DNA of 15,141 bases. Origin: an uncultured Paracoccaceae bacterium (GTDB lineage: Bacteria > Pseudomonadota > Alphaproteobacteria > Rhodobacterales > Rhodobacteraceae). The notes under the pieces were generated by a model that saw nothing but the letters and a program-made list of their open reading frames with translations, did not search any database and was not told the origin of the DNA. Location: NCBI GenBank assembly GCA_938038825.1, contig CALHST010000167.1, positions 1 to 15,141 of the forward strand, in the 5' to 3' direction. Below, piece after piece: positions 12,839 to 15,141 of this stretch; position 1 is the first letter of the stretch; the number at the start of each line of letters is the position of its first letter. Position numbers and translations under genes: made by a program.

Positions 12839-14800
12839 TTACATGAGATCCCGTGGGATGGCGTCTTGGAGGTCTTTTTCGAACACCAATTGGTCATTCT
12901 CGTAAGCCCGCATGCGCGCGCTTAGGTGGAATGTTGTGGCGTCGCTCCACATCTCACAGGTGGCTTCGGTGCGTAAGTGGATGTCGTCCCGCTGCATTTC
13001 ATCGGTCCAGTGACATCGTCCATGTGCAGATAAGGGATCGTCGGGGTGGATGGACCAGTGTTCCCGCGCAACAGAACCGGTGATCAAGCCATGATCAGCA
13101 TCGCGCACCATGCCAAAATCGTCTTCGATGATCAGGCTGACAAGGCCCGTCACCATATCGGTTTCTTGTTTGCGGATGTGGTTTTCGCTGCGCAATACTT
13201 CGACCTGCCAAGGTTCTGCCGCCTCAGCGGGCGGAAAATTCCACGTGCTGCTTGCAGCAGTGTCACAGTATTGCAAGGACAACTCTCCGCCCAACAGAGT
13301 CAGTGTTGCTGTTTCAGGAGTTGGCCAAATCAGTGGCCAATACGCCGTTGAAATAGCAACGCGAAGAACATGCCCCGAAGGGATGGAATAGGCGACATGA
13401 TCCAAAGGAACACCAATGGATTCTTGCTGTCCGGGGGTCAATGCGCGCCCTAAAGCGCGTGTCACGTTAAGCACACCATAAGTAACCCGTGTGACTGCAC
13501 CGTCCGGGTGAACATGAGATAAACGTACAGCAAGTTGGGCGACGGGCTTGTCCGAACACAGGGTTAGCTGCACGTGCGGTGCGTCCACGATATCAAGCGG
13601 TTCGGACAATGGCGCGGTATCAAACGTTGCGCTATGCGCATCATCGCGACGTTGATCACCCGGCATCTCGGGGCCCAACCAAATGGCACAGTACTCTCCG
13701 CCATCCGCTCCGGTATTGTGAGGCGAGCAAAGCGTCTTTCGGATGTCACTGCGGGTCTCGGTCAGGCCATTGTCCGTCAGAAACCAACTGCGCCTTTGTG
13801 ATACGGGGTCTGCTAAAAAGCGCCCAGAGCGGTCGGTGTACCATGTGGCAGGGCGCACGCCGTCCATAAGATATGTTCTTAGGTTCGGGTCGCTTTCTGC
13901 ACCGTTTTCCAGATCTTTAAGCCAACGATCCCACCAGCGGACGGCTTCCTGCAGAAACCCGATGCGTGGTTCCGGCACTGCGAAGTGCGGGTATTTGTGG
14001 ACCCAAGGACCGACAATACCTTTGGCACCGTCTATGGAATGCACGATTTGCGGCACTGCGTTTTTGTATGCGTCACCCCAGCCTCCAACAGCCAGAACTT
14101 TGGCTTTGATCGCGCCGAAGTCCTCGCAGACAGACCCGTGTTTCCAGTAATCGTCGCGCGATTGATGGCGCAACCAAGTTGATGGCAAGAAGGGCTCGTT
14201 TTCTAGCCGTTCTAACCACATCTCGCGCCAATTGTCGCGCAAGGCCGGGTCCGGCGCGCGGGAAGAGTAGCTCCACATCGTGGCGCCCCAACCCAGATTT
14301 TCATTCAAAAGGCAGCCACCTTTATAGTGAATGTCATTGGCAAAGCGATCGACAGTCGAGCAGAGTGTAATGACAGCCTTTAGCGCTTGTGGTTGCATCG
14401 CAGCCATTTGCAGCCCGTTAAATCCGCCCCAACTGATGCCCATCATGCCAACTTTACCGGTGCACCAGTCCTGGTTGGTCAGCCAGTCAATGACCTCAAC
14501 AGCGTCATCCAGTTCTTGCTGGGTATATTCGTCCTGCATCACCCCTTCGCTGTCGCCGTTGCCGCGTATGTCAACGCGAACGCAGGCATAACCACGTTCG
14601 GCAAAATACGGGTGGGTGAGGGCATCACGTGCGCAGGTGCCATCTCGCTTGCGGTAAGGAAGATATTCAAGGATCGCGGGAACAGGCGCATCAGCGGCGT
14701 CTTCGGGCATCCACACGCGGGCAGAAAGTCGGGTTCCGTCCGAAAGTGTGATCACCATATCCGGCGTTTCAACTACGGGTCTAAGGCTGTTTGCTGTCAT
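12839..14800 (-). CDS. CocE/NonD family serine hydrolase (S15-type peptidase/esterase)
   Basis: 653 residues from the chosen start. This is an alpha/beta hydrolase that cuts acyl or aminoacyl esters or amides, as cocaine esterase, alpha-amino-acid ester hydrolases and X-Pro dipeptidyl peptidases do. The triad is readable: nucleophile S123 in GISWGG (121-126), D243 in 'GGWGDAY', H268 in 'GPWVHKYPH'. 'EYLPYRKRD' near residue 45 provides the tyrosine usually involved in the oxyanion hole, and 'DIRGNGDSEG' is a family hallmark. The C-terminal third is the beta-rich jelly-roll domain ('LSEPLDIVDAP', 'VHPDGAVTRVTYGVLN'). There is no signal peptide, so it is cytoplasmic. The start is uncertain: ATG 14800 has no good ribosome site, ATG 14809 is equivalent, and a TTG at 14881 is in frame. 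It is the first gene of the import operon, 118 bp before the binding protein, suggesting it processes the imported solute. Confidence 0.88.
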   Translation of the reverse strand: MTANSLRPVVETPDMVITLSDGTRLSARVWMPEDAADAPVPAILEYLPYRKRDGTCARDALTHPYFAERGYACVRVDIRGNGDSEGVMQDEYTQQELDDAVEVIDWLTNQDWCTGKVGMMGISWGGFNGLQMAAMQPQALKAVITLCSTVDRFANDIHYKGGCLLNENLGWGATMWSYSSRAPDPALRDNWREMWLERLENEPFLPSTWLRHQSRDDYWKHGSVCEDFGAIKAKVLAVGGWGDAYKNAVPQIVHSIDGAKGIVGPWVHKYPHFAVPEPRIGFLQEAVRWWDRWLKDLENGAESDPNLRTYLMDGVRPATWYTDRSGRFLADPVSQRRSWFLTDNGLTETRSDIRKTLCSPHNTGADGGEYCAIWLGPEMPGDQRRDDAHSATFDTAPLSEPLDIVDAPHVQLTLCSDKPVAQLAVRLSHVHPDGAVTRVTYGVLNVTRALGRALTPGQQESIGVPLDHVAYSIPSGHVLRVAISTAYWPLIWPTPETATLTLLGGELSLQYCDTAASSTWNFPPAEAAEPWQVEVLRSENHIRKQETDMVTGLVSLIIEDDFGMVRDADHGLITGSVAREHWSIHPDDPLSAHGRCHWTDEMQRDDIHLRTEATCEMWSDATTFHLSARMRAYENDQLVFEKDLQDAIPRDLM

Positions 14801-14880
14801 GGACACCATCGGCGCAGCGATGGACGATACTGTCAAGTTTTCTGTACCCAAAACGCACAGTTGGCCAAGTGCGCTGGGCA

Positions 14881-14919
14881 ATGCAATCGGTTGTCCTGTT
14901 TGATCTGGATGGATCCTAA
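14881..14919 (+). pseudogene. N-terminal fragment of a HAD-family phosphatase gene (decayed)
   Basis: The + strand ATG at 14881 opens MQSVVLFDLDGS and stops at TAA 14917-14919. The hydrophobic strand followed by F-D-L-D-G is the first motif of haloacid-dehalogenase-superfamily phosphatases (usually DLDGTL), with the catalytic Asp pair present. The same frame stays open after the TAA until TAG 15051-15053, but the residues there do not look like a HAD cap or core to me. No ribosome site is visible. The gene would be divergent from the hydrolase operon. A likely reading is a remnant whose remainder was lost or replaced. A chance match over eight residues is possible but not likely. Confidence 0.4.
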
Positions 14920-15141
14920 AGGATTGCAGTGGACATGTGTTTTGAATCCCCGAGGAGCAGGGTCAGACGGATGCGTGAAACAAGAATGCACTTCGAGTGG
15001 ATCAAGGCGATGGGTGACTCTGGCTTTAATGCACAGTGGATGGGCACATTTTAGAAAGCGCTAAACTCCGCTGGGCGAGAGATATTTTTGAAAAACTCCA
15101 ACTTCCTCGAAAATGGATGAGAATCTTGCCCATAGAAGGCC
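14920..15141. other. Right-end region without a recognised gene
   Basis: Nothing convincing is coded here. A short + strand frame containing 'MHFEWIKAMGDSG' ends at TAG 15051-15053. Another + strand frame is open from a GTG at 15036 to the window edge ('...SAKLRWARDIFEKLQLPRKW') and could be the start of a gene lying to the right, but it has no clear ribosome site. The base composition falls towards A+T near the edge. No tRNA, clear terminator or promoter is visible. Confidence 0.3.

Noticed and set aside
14830..14846. TTGACA on the - strand in the CocE leader as a promoter -35 box
   Set aside because: No plausible -10 box is found 16-18 bases downstream; the sequence there is G+C rich.
14801..14881. 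Extended CocE start at TTG 14881
   Set aside because: The extra 27 residues carry no signal peptide or family similarity, and the AGGA upstream is too far away. It would also overlap the divergent HAD-like start.
14387..15064. + strand open frame covering the start of the hydrolase gene and the right-end region
   Set aside because: Most of it is antisense to the conserved CocE N-terminus. The tail beyond 14881 has low-quality protein composition, and no ribosome site is seen.

Overview
The window looks like chromosome of a marine alphaproteobacterium of the Roseobacter group (Rhodobacteraceae). This is an inference from three things: moderate G+C, the gene families present, and the solute-binding protein's twin-arginine leader with an extended 'AERAAKGLMSRRDFM' N-terminus, a style I associate with that group. 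There is no sign of phage, CRISPR or insertion sequences. Most of the window is ordinary housekeeping and transport DNA. The points of interest are in the gaps between genes.

Left part, + strand (1-5549). The tail of a thiamine-diphosphate enzyme runs in from outside. It is followed by an unrecognised 257-residue protein, a tRNA-Gly(UCC) with a good promoter, a full ABC exporter half-transporter, and a 629-residue acyl-CoA synthetase. A strong intrinsic terminator separates the exporter from the synthetase.

Middle (5550-7140). A paired-hairpin palindrome lies between the synthetase and a convergent alkaline-phosphatase-superfamily hydrolase (- strand). Divergent from that hydrolase is a membrane-anchored thioredoxin-like protein. 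It ends 18 bp from the next convergent gene, with a shared hairpin at the junction.

Right part, - strand (7139-14800). This is a peptide-type ABC import operon. In transcription order it encodes a cytoplasmic CocE/NonD (S15-type) serine hydrolase, a Tat-exported family 5 solute-binding protein, a DppB-type permease, a DppC-type permease and a fused DppDF-type double ATPase. The simplest reading is that a peptide or an amino-acid ester/amide is captured in the periplasm, imported, and cleaved inside by the CocE-type enzyme. A perfect 9-bp hairpin follows the binding-protein gene, where such operons often retain extra binding-protein mRNA. Each of the three gaps among the membrane and ATPase genes is spanned by a small ORF closely linked to its neighbours: 24 codons between permease and ATPase with a strong Shine-Dalgarno, 46 codons between the permeases, and up to 105 codons before DppB. 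The 46-codon ORF reads through a second copy of the paired-hairpin repeat seen at 5551.

Right end (14801-15141). No intact gene is recognised. An ATG at 14881 (+ strand) opens 12 codons that match the N-terminus of a HAD-family phosphatase and then stop, suggesting a decayed divergent gene.
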